This document shows, one piece after another, positions 34,271 to 43,847 of a stretch of DNA of 64,000 nt. The notes beneath the pieces are model-generated. The model did no database searches. It saw nothing but the letters and a program-made list of their open reading frames with translations, and was not told the origin of the DNA. This DNA comes from UBA10649 sp963755335 (GTDB taxonomy: Bacteria > Actinomycetota > Actinomycetes > S36-B12), in assembly GCA_963755335.1 (NCBI GenBank), contig CAVWJW010000006.1, forward strand, positions 1-64,000, read 5' to 3'. Within the stretch, counting starts at the first letter, position 1. Every line of letters starts with the position of its first letter. Position numbers and translations under genes: made by a program.

Positions 34271-35296
34271 CTACTCGGTGAAGTACGGCGCGGCCTCGCC
34301 GGCCAGCCACTGGTCCTGGATCGTCTGCAGCTCGCCGGAGTCCTTGAGGGCGGTGAGCGCCTTGTTGACGCAGGTGACCAGCGGGTTGCCCTTCTGGAAG
34401 AGGAGGCCGAACTGCTCGCCGCCCTCCTGCGCCTTGAACTGGCCGACGATCTTGCTGTTGTCGATCTCGGCCGCGGTGATGTAGTACGCGGTCGGCAGGT
34501 CGACGACGATGCCGTCGATCTGGCCGTTCTGCAGCGCGCTCTTCGCGTCGTTGGTGTCGTTGTAGACGAAGGGCTTGTCGGCCGGCTTGATCACGTTGGT
34601 GATGAAGTCGAGGCTCGTGGTCCCGACCTGCGCGCCGAGCTTGGCCTTCGCGAGCTCGGCAACGGACGTCGCGTTGGCGATCGGCGAGTCCTTGAGCGCC
34701 ACGACGGCCTGGTTGACCGTGTAGTAGCCGTCCGAGAAGTCGACGACCTTCTGCCGCTTCGGGGTGATCGAGATCTGGTTCACGTCGAAGTCGAAGGCCT
34801 TGTCACCGGGTGCGTAGGACGAGTTGAACGGGACGACCGTCCACTTGACCTGGTCCTTGGTGAAGCCCAGCTTGTCGGCCACGGCGTACGTGACGGCCGA
34901 CTCGAAGCCCTGGCCGCTGGCCGGGTCGCCGGCATCGGCCTTCGCCGGATCGTCGGTCACGAAGTACGGCGGGTAGGCCGGGGTGTCGGTGCCCACGGTC
35001 AGCGTGCCGGGATTGACGAGCGTGAGGTTCTCCGGCGAGCAGCCGTCGAGGGCCGCGGCGGCGGACGAGGCTGTCGTGCCCGAGGCGGCTGCGGACGCTC
35101 CGGCCGAGCCGGCTGTCGACGCAGAGGCCGCCGTCGACGCGGTCGACGCGGCAGCAGAGGCGGCGGCGGAGGTCGCGGCAGCGGCGCTCGAGGTGGACGA
35201 CGCCGAGGGCGACTGGGCGCACGCGGCCAGCATGAGGCCGGTGGCGGCGAGGGCGAGGGCGGGGGTCAGAGCGCGGCGGTTGGGCAGGCCGGACAT
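34271..35296 (-). CDS. Amino acid-binding lipoprotein of the ABC importer
   Basis: The 341-residue protein has a lipoprotein signal (LALAATGLMLAAC), a very Ala/Ser-rich linker at about 25-75, and a bacterial SBP type 3 fold (LTVGTDTPAYPPYFV near 100, FDFDVNQISITPKRQKVVDF near 165). The ATG at 35296 has AAGGAG upstream; the open frame to 35344 is ignored. It is the first gene of the operon. Substrate (glutamine, glutamate, arginine and so on) is not deducible. Confidence 0.92.
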   Translation of the reverse strand: MSGLPNRRALTPALALAATGLMLAACAQSPSASSTSSAAAATSAAASAAASTASTAASASTAGSAGASAAASGTTASSAAAALDGCSPENLTLVNPGTLTVGTDTPAYPPYFVTDDPAKADAGDPASGQGFESAVTYAVADKLGFTKDQVKWTVVPFNSSYAPGDKAFDFDVNQISITPKRQKVVDFSDGYYTVNQAVVALKDSPIANATSVAELAKAKLGAQVGTTSLDFITNVIKPADKPFVYNDTNDAKSALQNGQIDGIVVDLPTAYYITAAEIDNSKIVGQFKAQEGGEQFGLLFQKGNPLVTCVNKALTALKDSGELQTIQDQWLAGEAAPYFTE

Positions 35297-35371
35297 GAAG
35301 GGGGTTCTCCTTTGAGCCGATGTCGGTCGCATCGGCGGCGTCATCCTCTCAGACGGGCAGACCGGGGACGG

Positions 35372-36717
35372 TTATCCCCCTATCCCCATCGACAAAGGAC
35401 GCATACGTCCGGCCACCACCGCACCGACGAACCCGATGGCCGCCGACCCGATCCACAGCACGACGTAGGTCGCCGAGGTGGCGCCTCCGGACTGGACGGC
35501 CAGCGCGTGACTGAGGCCCAGGAGCGACACCGCGAGGACGACCATGACCGAGTCGACGATCTGGATGGCGGCGCTGTTGATGCCCTGGTCGGACTCCGGC
35601 GACAGGCGCATCACCTGCACGGCGACCGAGGGGATCGCCATGCCCATGCCGAGGGATCCCACCGCCCAGGAGATGGCTGCGACCCAGGGCGGCACGGCGG
35701 GCATGAGGCACAGCGGCAGGGTCAGCACGGACAGCGCGACGATCGTCGCGCCCAGGCGTACCGTCGGGCCGCGGTCCCGGTCGCCGGGGACGCGCGCCTG
35801 CACGTACGACCCCACCGACCACATCGTCGCCGAGGCCGCCAGGACCAGGCCCGCCTGCGTGATCGACAGCCCCCGCACCTCGACGAGCGCGAGCGGAAGG
35901 AACACCTCGGCGGAGAAGAACGCGCCCGAGAGGAAGCCACGCATCATCACGCTCGTCGGCAGGCCCCGGGCGAGGACCAGGGACCCGCGCGGCAGCAGCA
36001 GGCGCAGCGCGGCGATGAGGACAACGAGGCCGAGCACGGCCTCGACGCCTCCGGCGGGAGTCAGCCTGAGGACCCCGTCCTGCACGGCGAACAGGCCCGC
36101 CGTCGCCGCGAGCCCGGCGAGCAGGCGGGCGCGGGCGGAGGTGTGCGGGCACGCCTTCGTGCAGGCCACGGATGCGTGGGAAGAGCAGGATCGCCGGTGG
36201 GATCACGAAGACCGGTACGAGCAGGAAGACCGCCCGCCAGGTGACGTTGTCGGCCAGCCAGCCCGCGATGAACGGCCCGACCAGGGACGGGATCACCCAG
36301 GCCGCGGACACGACCGAGAACACCTTCGGCCGCATGTCGACCGAGTACGCCCGCGCGATGAGGACGTACAGGCGCCACCAGCAGGGCACCGCCGCCCAGC
36401 CCTTCGATGGCCCGGCCGGCCACCAGCATCGGCAGCCCGGGAGCCAGTCCGGCAACGGTGGCGCCGGCCGCGAAGGTGATGACGCTCGCCACCAGCGGGT
36501 CGCGCGGACCCGAGGCATCGGCCCAGAGGCCACCGGCCACCATGGCGAACAGCGAGGCCGCGATGTAGGCGTTGAAGGCCCAGGTGTAGCCACCGAGGGC
36601 GTTCAGGTCGCGCGCGACGGCCGGCATCGCCGTTGCCGTCGCGATGCCCTCGAAGGCGAACAGGGTGACGAGCGACACGATGCCGATGGACAGCGCACGG
36701 TGCTGCGCCCCCCACAC
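35372..36717 (-). pseudogene. MFS drug-efflux-type transporter, two frameshifts
   Basis: Three reading-frame pieces together give a 12-14-helix major facilitator of the EmrB/QacA or related type. They are the N-terminal helices (SIGIVSLVTLFAFEGIATAT, GLPMLVAGRAIEGLGGGALL), the middle (VFSVVSAAWVIPSLVGPFIAG) and the C-terminal half (GFLSGAFFSAEVFLPLALVE onward). An extra C near 36373 and a shift near 36145 separate them. The start is uncertain; a GTG at 36717 is used. Substrate is unknown. It is downstream of the DUF3039 gene on the same strand. Confidence 0.75.
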
Positions 36718-36758
36718 CGATCGATCGCCGTGCGCCCCCAGCTGCGCCGGGGGCGTGG

Positions 36759-37040
36759 TCAGGAGTCGTTCCCCGAGTCGCCGCCGCCGCGCGGGAGCCC
36801 TGCGTGGATCTTCTGGCAGTCCGGGCAGATCGGGAACTTCGACGGATCGCGGCCGGGCACCCACGTCTTGCCGCACAGGGCCTTGACCGGCGTACCGGTG
36901 ACCGCACTCTCGACGATCTTGTTCTTCTCGACGTAGTGGGCGAAGCGCTCGTGATCGCCGTCGTCATTGGTGAGCGACGTGCGCTCCTCCAGCAGCGTTC
37001 CTCCCGACAGTCCGGGGGTCTCGAGCGGCTCGGTAGTCAT
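36759..37040 (-). CDS. DUF3039 family protein
   Basis: The 93-residue protein is conserved in actinobacteria. It has an acidic N-terminus, HYVEKNKIVESAVTGTPV and a two-half zinc-ribbon-like ALCGKTWVPGRDPSKF then CPDCQKIH. The ATG at 37040 is used rather than the longer open frame to 37175. It is divergent from the thioredoxin gene. Function is unknown. Confidence 0.88.
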   Translation of the reverse strand: MTTEPLETPGLSGGTLLEERTSLTNDDGDHERFAHYVEKNKIVESAVTGTPVKALCGKTWVPGRDPSKFPICPDCQKIHAGLPRGGGDSGNDS

Positions 37041-37094
37041 GGGCGGATTGTAGGCCTTTCGCTGCCCGGTCGTCCTCGACCGGGCTCGGCCCGG

Positions 37095-37114
37095 TAATAC
37101 CCCAAGGGGTATTA
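37095..37114 (+). promoter_or_regulatory. CsoR-type operator overlapping a leaderless promoter
   Basis: TAATACCCC and GGGGTATTA form a perfect inverted repeat with a 2-base spacer, the layout of CsoR/RcnR-family operators. The -10-like TATTAT (37110-37115) overlaps the right arm and is 7 bases before the thioredoxin ATG, so the transcript is probably leaderless. The 17-base core ATACCCCAAGGGGTATT matches the site in front of csoR at 44400 at 15 of 17 positions. Confidence 0.8.
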
Positions 37115-37122
37115 TTCGCGTC

Positions 37123-37515
37123 ATGACGACGATCAACCTGACCGAGAGCAGCTTCGCCGAGACCATCGAGGGCAACCCGATCGTCCTGGTCGACTTCTGG
37201 GCCGAGTGGTGTGGCCCGTGTCGCCAGTTCGGGCCGGTCTACGAGAACGTCTCCGGCTCGAACCCCGACATCGTGTTCGCGAAGGTCGACACGGAGGCCG
37301 AGCAGGGCCTGGCCGGAGCCTTCGGCATCTCGTCGATCCCCACGCTGATGGCGATCCGCGACGGCGTGGTCCTCTACTCCCAGGCTGGCGCGCTTCCGGA
37401 GAAGGCGCTCACCAACCTCGTCCAGGCCATCCGTGATGTGGATATGGACGACGTTCGGGCCTCGTTGGCGACTCAATCCGCCGATTCGTCCGATACTGGG
37501 GACGTGGATCAGTAG
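37123..37515 (+). CDS. Thioredoxin
   Basis: The 130-residue protein has the active site WCGPC (Cys30, Cys33), the cis-Pro region ISSIPTLMAIRDG near 78 and a C-terminal acidic tail (about 20 residues) beyond the usual 105-110. No ribosome binding site is seen, in keeping with a leaderless mRNA. The overlapping operator suggests control by a CsoR-like repressor, so this thioredoxin may answer copper or reactive sulfur stress rather than serve as housekeeping trxA. Confidence 0.93.
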   Translation: MTTINLTESSFAETIEGNPIVLVDFWAEWCGPCRQFGPVYENVSGSNPDIVFAKVDTEAEQGLAGAFGISSIPTLMAIRDGVVLYSQAGALPEKALTNLVQAIRDVDMDDVRASLATQSADSSDTGDVDQ

Positions 37516-37623
37516 CACTCTCGTGGCCGAAGGCCCTGCCCCTCAGGACCTTTGACCGTTTCACGAGTTGAATCCCGATTACTACCGTGGTACACGACAA
37601 GTTCGGATCGGGAGGTTCGCGAG

Positions 37624-37995
37624 ATGCCCCAGCAACCGCTGGCCCAGGTGCCGAAGGATGCCCAGTGGCACTGGCAGGAGCACGGCGCCTGTCGTGAAGC
37701 CGATCCCCTCCTGTTCTTCCACCCACAGAACGAGCGCGGATCATCCCGCGCCCGTCGTGACCGCGCCGCCAAGATCGTGTGCGCCAGCTGCGACGTCCGC
37801 ATGGAGTGCGCCGACTACGCCGTGCGCGCCCGCGAGCCGTACGGGGTGTGGGGTGGCCTGTCCGAAGAGGACCGCGAGCACATCTACGCGCGCCTCGACT
37901 CCCGGCACTATCCGCGCGAGCGCGGCGAGGGCCTGCGCGTCGCCAGCGAGGAGATCGCGGCGGCGGTCTCGCCGCGTGCCTTGGGTATCGCCTAG
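37624..37995 (+). CDS. WhiB-family iron-sulfur transcription factor
   Basis: The 123-residue protein has the four cluster cysteines Cys23, Cys53, Cys56 and Cys62, followed by GVWGG (74-78), the WhiB turn, and a C-terminal basic helix region (HIYARLDSRHYPRERGEG). These proteins bind a [4Fe-4S] cluster and partner the main sigma factor. The ATG at 37624 follows GGAGG. Which WhiB subtype it is cannot be settled from the sequence. Confidence 0.93.
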   Translation: MPQQPLAQVPKDAQWHWQEHGACREADPLLFFHPQNERGSSRARRDRAAKIVCASCDVRMECADYAVRAREPYGVWGGLSEEDREHIYARLDSRHYPRERGEGLRVASEEIAAAVSPRALGIA

Positions 37996-38029
37996 TCCGA
38001 GGTCCGACCTCCCCTAGTAGCGTTCGGCG

Positions 38030-39022
38030 GTGACCCTTTCCGGACGGGATTTCCTCAAAGAGGCCGACTTCACCCCCACCGAGCTCGACGGGCTACTGCT
38101 GCTCGCCGCTGAGCTGAAGGCCGAACGACGTAGCCGCAGCGAACGCCAGCGGCTGGTCGGCCGGCAGATCGCGCTCATCTTCGAGAAGACGTCCACGCGT
38201 ACGCGCATCAGCTTCGAGGTCGCCATCCGCGACCAGGGCGGCCACGCCACCGTGCTGGATCCGGCCAGCAGCCAGATCGGCCACAAGGAGTCACCGGCCG
38301 ACACCGCACGGGTGCTGTCACGGATGTTCGACGCGATCGAGTACCGCGGCTCCTCGCAGGAGATCGTCGAGGAGCTGGCCCGCTACGCCGACGTGCCCGT
38401 CTACAACGGGCTCACCGACGAATGGCATCCCACCCAGATGCTGGCCGACTTCCTGACGATGCGCGAGCACAGCGCCGATCCGACGGCGCCGATCACGTAC
38501 GCCTATCTCGGCGACGCCCGAAGCAACATGGGCAACTCACTGCTCGTCATGGGCGCGATGATGGGCTCCGACGTCCGCATCGTCGCTCCCCGCGAGCTGT
38601 GGCCGGCAGTCGACATCCGGGCGATGGCGTCAGCCTTCGCCGAGCAGACCGGTGCGCTCATCACGTTGACCGAAGACCCCGACGAGGGTCTCGAGGGCGC
38701 CCAGTTCGTGCACACCGACGTCTGGGTATCCATGGGTGAGCCCAAGGAGGTATGGGCCGAGCGGGTGGCACTGCTGCGACCCTACCGGATCGATGCCGCC
38801 ATGATGGAACGCGCCGCTCGCGGCGCTCGCTTCATGCACTGCCTGCCCGCCTACCACGATCGCAAGACCGCCATCGGCCAGACGATCGCAGTCGACTTCG
38901 GGCTGATCGACGGGGTCGAGGTGTCTGACGAGGTCTTCGAGTCGACGGCGAGCATCGTGTTCGACCAGGCCGAGAACCGCATGCACACGATCAAGGCGGT
39001 CCTGGTCGCGACGCTGTCGTAG
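38030..39022 (+). CDS. argF: Ornithine carbamoyltransferase (ArgF/ArcB)
   Basis: The 330-residue enzyme joins carbamoyl phosphate and ornithine to citrulline. The carbamoyl-phosphate loop is FEKTSTRTRISFEVA near 50 and the ornithine loop is MHCLPAYHD near 268. GHKESPADTARVLSRMFDAI near 84 is also typical. It stands alone rather than with argCJBDGH. Its length, together with the GHKES-containing block, fits the longer ArcB/catabolic type. The start is a GTG at 38030. Confidence 0.92.
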   Translation: MTLSGRDFLKEADFTPTELDGLLLLAAELKAERRSRSERQRLVGRQIALIFEKTSTRTRISFEVAIRDQGGHATVLDPASSQIGHKESPADTARVLSRMFDAIEYRGSSQEIVEELARYADVPVYNGLTDEWHPTQMLADFLTMREHSADPTAPITYAYLGDARSNMGNSLLVMGAMMGSDVRIVAPRELWPAVDIRAMASAFAEQTGALITLTEDPDEGLEGAQFVHTDVWVSMGEPKEVWAERVALLRPYRIDAAMMERAARGARFMHCLPAYHDRKTAIGQTIAVDFGLIDGVEVSDEVFESTASIVFDQAENRMHTIKAVLVATLS

Positions 39023-39065
39023 CGCCGGAGCAGGACCGCCTCGTCGAGAGCGATCGAGCGGAGAC

Positions 39066-40892
39066 CTACGCCGTGTGCAGCCGCTCGCGCAGCGCGGCCA
39101 GCTGGCTGCGCAGCTCCGCCGGCACACGATCGCCGAACTTGTCGAAGTACTCCTCCGTCAGGTTCGACTCCGCCACCCAGGTGACCGGGTCGATGGCGAA
39201 GAGCTCCTCGAGCTGCTCGGCCGTCACGTCAAGGCCGTCGAGCTCGAGGTCGCCGCGCTCGGGCACGCGCCCGATCGGGGTCTCTGCCGCCTCGACCGAG
39301 CCCTCGAGCCGGCGCACGATCCACTCCAGCACGCGGGAGTTCTCGCCGTATCCGGGCCACAGGAACTTGCCGTCGGAGTCCTTGCGGAACCAGTTGACGG
39401 CGTAGATGCGCGGCAGCTTGCTGGCATCGGAGAACGTCCCGATCTTCAGCCAGTGACCCCAGTAGTCGGCCATGTTGTAGCCGCAGAAGGGCAGCATGGC
39501 GAACGGATCGCGGCGCAGCTGGCCCACGCCGCCCACCGCCGCGGCGGTCATCTCGCTGGACACCGTCGCACCCATGAACACCCCGTGCGCCCAGTCGAAC
39601 GACTCGGCGACGAGCGGCACGTTGGTGGCCCGACGGCCGCCGAACAGGATGGCCTCGATCGGCACGCCGGCGGGGTCCTCCCAGTTCGGGGCGATCGACG
39701 GGCACTGGCCCGCCGGAGCCGTGAAGCGGGCGTTCGGGTGGCTCGACGGCTCCGGCGACTCCGGAGTCCAGTCGCGGCCCTTCCAGTCGATCAGGTGCGC
39801 GGGCACCTCGTCGGTCAGGCCCTCCCACCAGATGTCGCCGTCGTCGGTCAGGGCGACGTTCGTGTAGATGCAGTTGGCGTACAGGGCGCGCACCGCGTTC
39901 GCGTTGGTGGCCATGCCGGTGCCCGGCGCGACGCCGAAGAAGCCGGCTTCGGGGTTGATCGCATACAGGCGGCCGTCCTCGCCGAAGCGCATCCACGCGA
40001 TGTCGTCGCCCACGGTCTCGACCGTCCAGCCCGGCACGGTCGGCTCGAGCATGGCGAGGTTCGTCTTGCCGCAGGCCGACGGGAACGCGGCGGTGATGTA
40101 GTGGGCGTTCCCCGCCGGTGAGGTCAGCTTGAGGATGAGCATGTGCTCGGCCATCCAACCCTCGTCACGAGCCATCGCCGACGCGATACGAAGGGCGAAG
40201 CACTTCTTGCCCAGCAGCGCGTTGCCGCCGTATCCAGAGCCGTAGGACCAGATCTCCCGGGTCTCCGGGAAGTGAACGATGTACTTCTCGGGATTGCACG
40301 GCCATGCCACGTCATCGCGCCGCGTGCCGGCTGCGTCGACCAGCGGGTAGCCCACCGAGTGGATTGCCGGCACGAACTCGCCCGTCTCGCCGATCTGGTC
40401 GAGGGCCGCCCGACCCATCCGAGTCATGATCCGCATGTTGAGAACGACGTAGGGCGAGTCGGTGATCTCGACGCCCAGTTGCGCGATACGCGAACCCAGG
40501 GGTCCCATGGAGAACGGGATGACGTACATCGTTCGACCGCGCATGGACCCGTCGAAGAGGCCTCGAAGCGTGCCGCGCATCACGTCGGGCTCGGCCCAGT
40601 TATTCGTCGGTCCGGCGTCCTCCTCGCGTGCCGAGCAGATGAACGTGCGGTCCTCGACGCGAGCGACGTCGCTGGGGTCCGAGCGCGCCAGGAACGAGTT
40701 GGGCCGGATCTCCGGGTTGAGCTGGATGAACGTGCCGCTATCGACCAGCAGGCTCGACAGTCGCTGCCACTCCTCCTCCGAGCCGTCCGACCACTCGACG
40801 CGGTCGGGCTTGGTGAGAGCGGCGACTTCCTCGACCCACTCCAGCAGTTGCTTGTTCTTGGTAGGCGGGTTGTCCAGGCCGGGGATGCTCAT
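39066..40892 (-). CDS. pckG: GTP-dependent phosphoenolpyruvate carboxykinase
   Basis: The 608-residue enzyme converts oxaloacetate and GTP to PEP, the first step of gluconeogenesis. The reactive-Cys nucleotide loop is FPSACGKTNLAML near 280, with the metal site VGDDIAWMRFGEDG near 305 and the substrate region PNARFTAPAGQCP near 390. The ATG at 40892 is used; the upstream open frame to 41138 is ignored. It is a single gene with about 140 bases of upstream DNA in which I see no clear regulator site. Confidence 0.96.
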   Translation of the reverse strand: MSIPGLDNPPTKNKQLLEWVEEVAALTKPDRVEWSDGSEEEWQRLSSLLVDSGTFIQLNPEIRPNSFLARSDPSDVARVEDRTFICSAREEDAGPTNNWAEPDVMRGTLRGLFDGSMRGRTMYVIPFSMGPLGSRIAQLGVEITDSPYVVLNMRIMTRMGRAALDQIGETGEFVPAIHSVGYPLVDAAGTRRDDVAWPCNPEKYIVHFPETREIWSYGSGYGGNALLGKKCFALRIASAMARDEGWMAEHMLILKLTSPAGNAHYITAAFPSACGKTNLAMLEPTVPGWTVETVGDDIAWMRFGEDGRLYAINPEAGFFGVAPGTGMATNANAVRALYANCIYTNVALTDDGDIWWEGLTDEVPAHLIDWKGRDWTPESPEPSSHPNARFTAPAGQCPSIAPNWEDPAGVPIEAILFGGRRATNVPLVAESFDWAHGVFMGATVSSEMTAAAVGGVGQLRRDPFAMLPFCGYNMADYWGHWLKIGTFSDASKLPRIYAVNWFRKDSDGKFLWPGYGENSRVLEWIVRRLEGSVEAAETPIGRVPERGDLELDGLDVTAEQLEELFAIDPVTWVAESNLTEEYFDKFGDRVPAELRSQLAALRERLHTA

Positions 40893-41031
40893 GTACAGGG
40901 CTCCAGTGCTGTCGCAGGGACGCTCGGGCAGGGGCGTTCGGTGACGGTGAAGGTCACAGGATGCCCTTAGTGCAACCGTACGGATGAAGGAAAAGACCAC
41001 GCAAGCGCTGTCATGTGACCAAGTCCACAGG

Positions 41032-41979
41032 TCAGGCGAGGAGCGAGTGTGCCGCTGCCCACATTTCGTCGACCCGAACGGCGCTGGAGGGCAGCAGACC
41101 CGACTGCGTGATGCAGCCGTGGAACAGCTCGGGGGCATGGATCATCGTCACGGCCACGCCGCTGCCAGCGAGCAATCGGCCGTACGCGATGCCCTCGTCG
41201 CGCAGCGGATCGTGGCCCACCGTGAAGACGACAGCCGGCGGCTCGGTGCCCTCCGGCAGGCTCGACATCAGGTCCACTCGCGGGTCGGTGCGGTCGGCAT
41301 CGGTCGACAGGTACTGGTCGTAGAACCACTCCATGTCGCGCCTGGTCAGGAAGGGCCCCTCGGTGAACGACCGAGCGGACTCGAAGGACAGCGCCGGGTC
41401 GGTGGCCGGGTAGACCAGGACCTGACCGACCAACCCCGGATGCCCAGCGAGGATCCGCGCCGCCACCGCGGCGAGGTTGCCGCCAGCGCTGTCACCGGCC
41501 ACGACGACGCGGCGTCCGGCGTCGAGGTACGGCGTGACCACGGCGAGCGCATCGTCGATCGCCGCCGGGAACCGGTCGATGGGTGCGCAGCGGTAGTCGA
41601 CACTCGCGACGTCCCAGCCAGTGAGAGCGCAGGCGGTCATGGCAGCCCCATGCCCGGTCGCGAGGTCACCCAGCACCCAGCCGCCACCGTGCAGCCACAC
41701 CACGACGACCGGCGGCTCAGCGCCTGCGTCAGTCACGTCGCGCCGGTACAGGCGGACCGCCGGACGACCCGCACGCGCCGGCTCGTCCGCGAAGGTCACG
41801 GGCAGGGCAGCGAGGGGTGGCTGCCACGCGGTCAGCACGGCGTCGGCTCCCTGGCGGTGCAGGCGCCGGGCGGTTGCAGCGTCGAGCGACCACACTGCCG
41901 GCAACTCCTGCTGCACGAGGTCCCGGCGCAGCGCCTCGCAGTCGTCCGCCAGCGGGGCGATCAGCTCGGCGTCGGTCAC
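41032..41979 (-). CDS. Alpha/beta hydrolase of the hormone-sensitive lipase family
   Basis: The 315-residue esterase has HGGGWVLGDL (oxyanion hole) near 95, nucleophile Ser in VAGDSAGGNLAAV near 165, the acid in FTVGHDPLRDEG near 255 and the His in ELFHGC near 288. Its GTG overlaps the upstream stop (GTGA), so it is coupled to the SGNH hydrolase. Substrate is unknown. Confidence 0.9.
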   Translation of the reverse strand: MTDAELIAPLADDCEALRRDLVQQELPAVWSLDAATARRLHRQGADAVLTAWQPPLAALPVTFADEPARAGRPAVRLYRRDVTDAGAEPPVVVVWLHGGGWVLGDLATGHGAAMTACALTGWDVASVDYRCAPIDRFPAAIDDALAVVTPYLDAGRRVVVAGDSAGGNLAAVAARILAGHPGLVGQVLVYPATDPALSFESARSFTEGPFLTRRDMEWFYDQYLSTDADRTDPRVDLMSSLPEGTEPPAVVFTVGHDPLRDEGIAYGRLLAGSGVAVTMIHAPELFHGCITQSGLLPSSAVRVDEMWAAAHSLLA

Positions 41980-42638
41980 GACGTGGCGGTTCCGGCCGAG
42001 CCCGATCCCGTCGCCGCGTCCACGGCCTTCTTGTGCGCGGCCGCAATCGCCTGGTCCACGTTCGAGTCGATCAGGCGGGCGAACCCCTTGGCTCCGGACG
42101 GGCGCAGGTGGATGTGGTCGCCGTAGAGCCACTTGGGGTGGGCCTTGGCCGCGGAGTTCCAGTCGATGATGTGGACGCGGTCCGCGGCGAACGACGCATC
42201 GCACTCACGGATCACCTGGTTGTTGCTCTTCTGCCACGAACGCGGCACGTGGACGTTCACGAAGAAGACGCGACGGCTCGGGCCGGCCGTCGACACGATC
42301 TTCTTGCACACCGACAGGGGGAAGGTGCCGTTCGTCCCGAGGTGGACGACGACGTTCTTCGGCAGTCCGGTCCCGCGCTTGCGCAGCAGCGCCGGCCCGT
42401 CGTAGGCCTGCCGGCTCTCGACCGCGTCGACGATCGCGAATCCCTTGTCCTTCAAGGCACTCTTCGCACCGAGCATCACCGAGTCGCCGACCGCGAAGCG
42501 GTCCTTGCCCAAGGTGGCGGCCGGCTGGGTCGGCGCCGCCGACGCGACGCCTGCACCCGAAATGACCGCTCCCGAAATGACCGCGCCCGCCACGAGGGCA
42601 ACGGCCAACGAGATGACCGCCGTGGGGAGGCGTTTCAC
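41976..42638 (-). CDS. Secreted SGNH/GDSL-type hydrolase (acyltransferase accessory type)
   Basis: The 220-residue protein has a signal sequence (VKRLPTAVISLAVALVAGAV) and SGNH blocks: FAVGDSVMLGA (Ser, block I) near 51, VVVHLGTNGTF (Asn, block III) near 97, and DWNSAAKAHPKWLYGDHIHL followed by RPSG, holding the Asp and His of block V. It resembles the free C-terminal domain of OatA/acyltransferase-3 proteins, so it may act on cell-wall O-acetyl groups. The GTG at 42638 is chosen because it starts the signal peptide and follows the C-S lyase stop by 4 bases. Confidence 0.82.
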   Translation of the reverse strand: MKRLPTAVISLAVALVAGAVISGAVISGAGVASAAPTQPAATLGKDRFAVGDSVMLGAKSALKDKGFAIVDAVESRQAYDGPALLRKRGTGLPKNVVVHLGTNGTFPLSVCKKIVSTAGPSRRVFFVNVHVPRSWQKSNNQVIRECDASFAADRVHIIDWNSAAKAHPKWLYGDHIHLRPSGAKGFARLIDSNVDQAIAAAHKKAVDAATGSGSAGTATS

Positions 42639-42642
42639 CGCG

Positions 42643-43800
42643 CTATTGCACCACGGACGCGAGCCGATCGACAATTTGCGCGAGGAGGTCCGGCGACGTC
42701 CCGAAGTTGAGTCGCGCGAAGCCGCGACCCTGGCGTCCGAACGACGGACCCGAGCTGAGCGCCAGGCCTGCGCGCTCGAGGATCACGGCGGCGGGATCGT
42801 CGCCAAGGCCGTACTCGCGCAGGTCGATCCACGCGAGGTAGGACGCCTCGGGCGCCACGTAGCCGGCCTCCGGCATCGACGCGCTGAGCAGGTCGCCGAC
42901 GAGTCGGCGATTGCCATCGAGGATGCCGACGACCTCCTGCAGCCATTCGTCGCCTGCGAGGTAGGCGGCGATCTGGCCGATGACTCCCAGATGCCCCGTC
43001 CCGAAGGACATCTCCAGGGGCAGCCGGCGGCTGATGTCCGTCGACACGGCGGGCGTCGAGACGATCTGCGCGCACTTCAGCCCCGGGATGTTCCAGGCCT
43101 TCGAAGCCGACAGCACGGTGACCGCCCGGGCGGTGGCGGGGACCACCGTGAGGTAGGGCACATGCGTGGCTCCGGGAAGGACGAGCGGCGCGTGGATCTC
43201 GTCGGAGATCACGGCCACGTCGTGGCGTTCGGCGAGCTCGACGATCCGCACCAGTTCGGCTCGCGTGGGCACGTTGCCGGTCGGATTGTGCGGACTCGAC
43301 ATGATGTACGCGGTCACGTCCGGGCGCGCGAACGCCGACTCGAGCGAGTCGAGGTCGAAGAAGTAGGTGCCGTCCGTCGCTCGCCCCATCGGGGCCTCGA
43401 CGACGGTCCGCTCCGTGATGTCCTTGATCACCATGAAGAACGGGTGGTACACGGGCGGGTTGATCACCACGCCGTCACCGGGTGCGGTCAGGACCCGCAC
43501 CGCATGGGCGAGTCCTGAGACGACATCGGGAACGACGACGACATCGACCGGGTCGATCGTCCAGTCCCAGGATCGGCTCGCGAAGATCGACAGTGCCTGC
43601 GCCAGGCCCGTCAACGATCGATAGCCCGTATCGGAGCGGTCGATGGCGTGGTGCAGGGCCGTGGCGATCGGCTCCGCGAGGGGGAAGTCCATCTCTGCCA
43701 CCCAGGACGGCAGGACGTCGGGCGGGTACTCGCGCCACTTGGCACTGCGTCGTTCGCGCAGCGCGGAGAGTTCTATCGCGTCGACATCGAAGGGGGCCAC
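42643..43800 (-). CDS. PatB/MalY-type C-S lyase (cystathionine beta-lyase)
   Basis: The 385-residue fold-type I PLP enzyme has PSWVAEMDFPLAEPIATAL near 30, SSPHNPTGNVPTR near 162, ISDEIHAPLVLPG near 195 and the PLP lysine in LSASKAWNIPGLKCA near 235. It should split C-S bonds in cystathionine or cysteine conjugates. It links to the sulfur theme of the window but is not in an operon with those genes. Confidence 0.9.
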   Translation of the reverse strand: MAPFDVDAIELSALRERRSAKWREYPPDVLPSWVAEMDFPLAEPIATALHHAIDRSDTGYRSLTGLAQALSIFASRSWDWTIDPVDVVVVPDVVSGLAHAVRVLTAPGDGVVINPPVYHPFFMVIKDITERTVVEAPMGRATDGTYFFDLDSLESAFARPDVTAYIMSSPHNPTGNVPTRAELVRIVELAERHDVAVISDEIHAPLVLPGATHVPYLTVVPATARAVTVLSASKAWNIPGLKCAQIVSTPAVSTDISRRLPLEMSFGTGHLGVIGQIAAYLAGDEWLQEVVGILDGNRRLVGDLLSASMPEAGYVAPEASYLAWIDLREYGLGDDPAAVILERAGLALSSGPSFGRQGRGFARLNFGTSPDLLAQIVDRLASVVQ

Positions 43801-43847
43801 GCCATGATCATGCAGGACGGGACCTGTCGCAGCGAACCCTTCGGCTG

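Noticed and set aside
33710..36244. An 844-residue plus-strand open frame.
   Set aside because: It is antisense to the amino-acid transporter genes, full of Arg/Gly/His runs, and has no domain; high GC leaves long shadows.
40893..41031. Promoter or riboswitch before pckG.
   Set aside because: No convincing -35/-10 pair or conserved RNA core could be seen.
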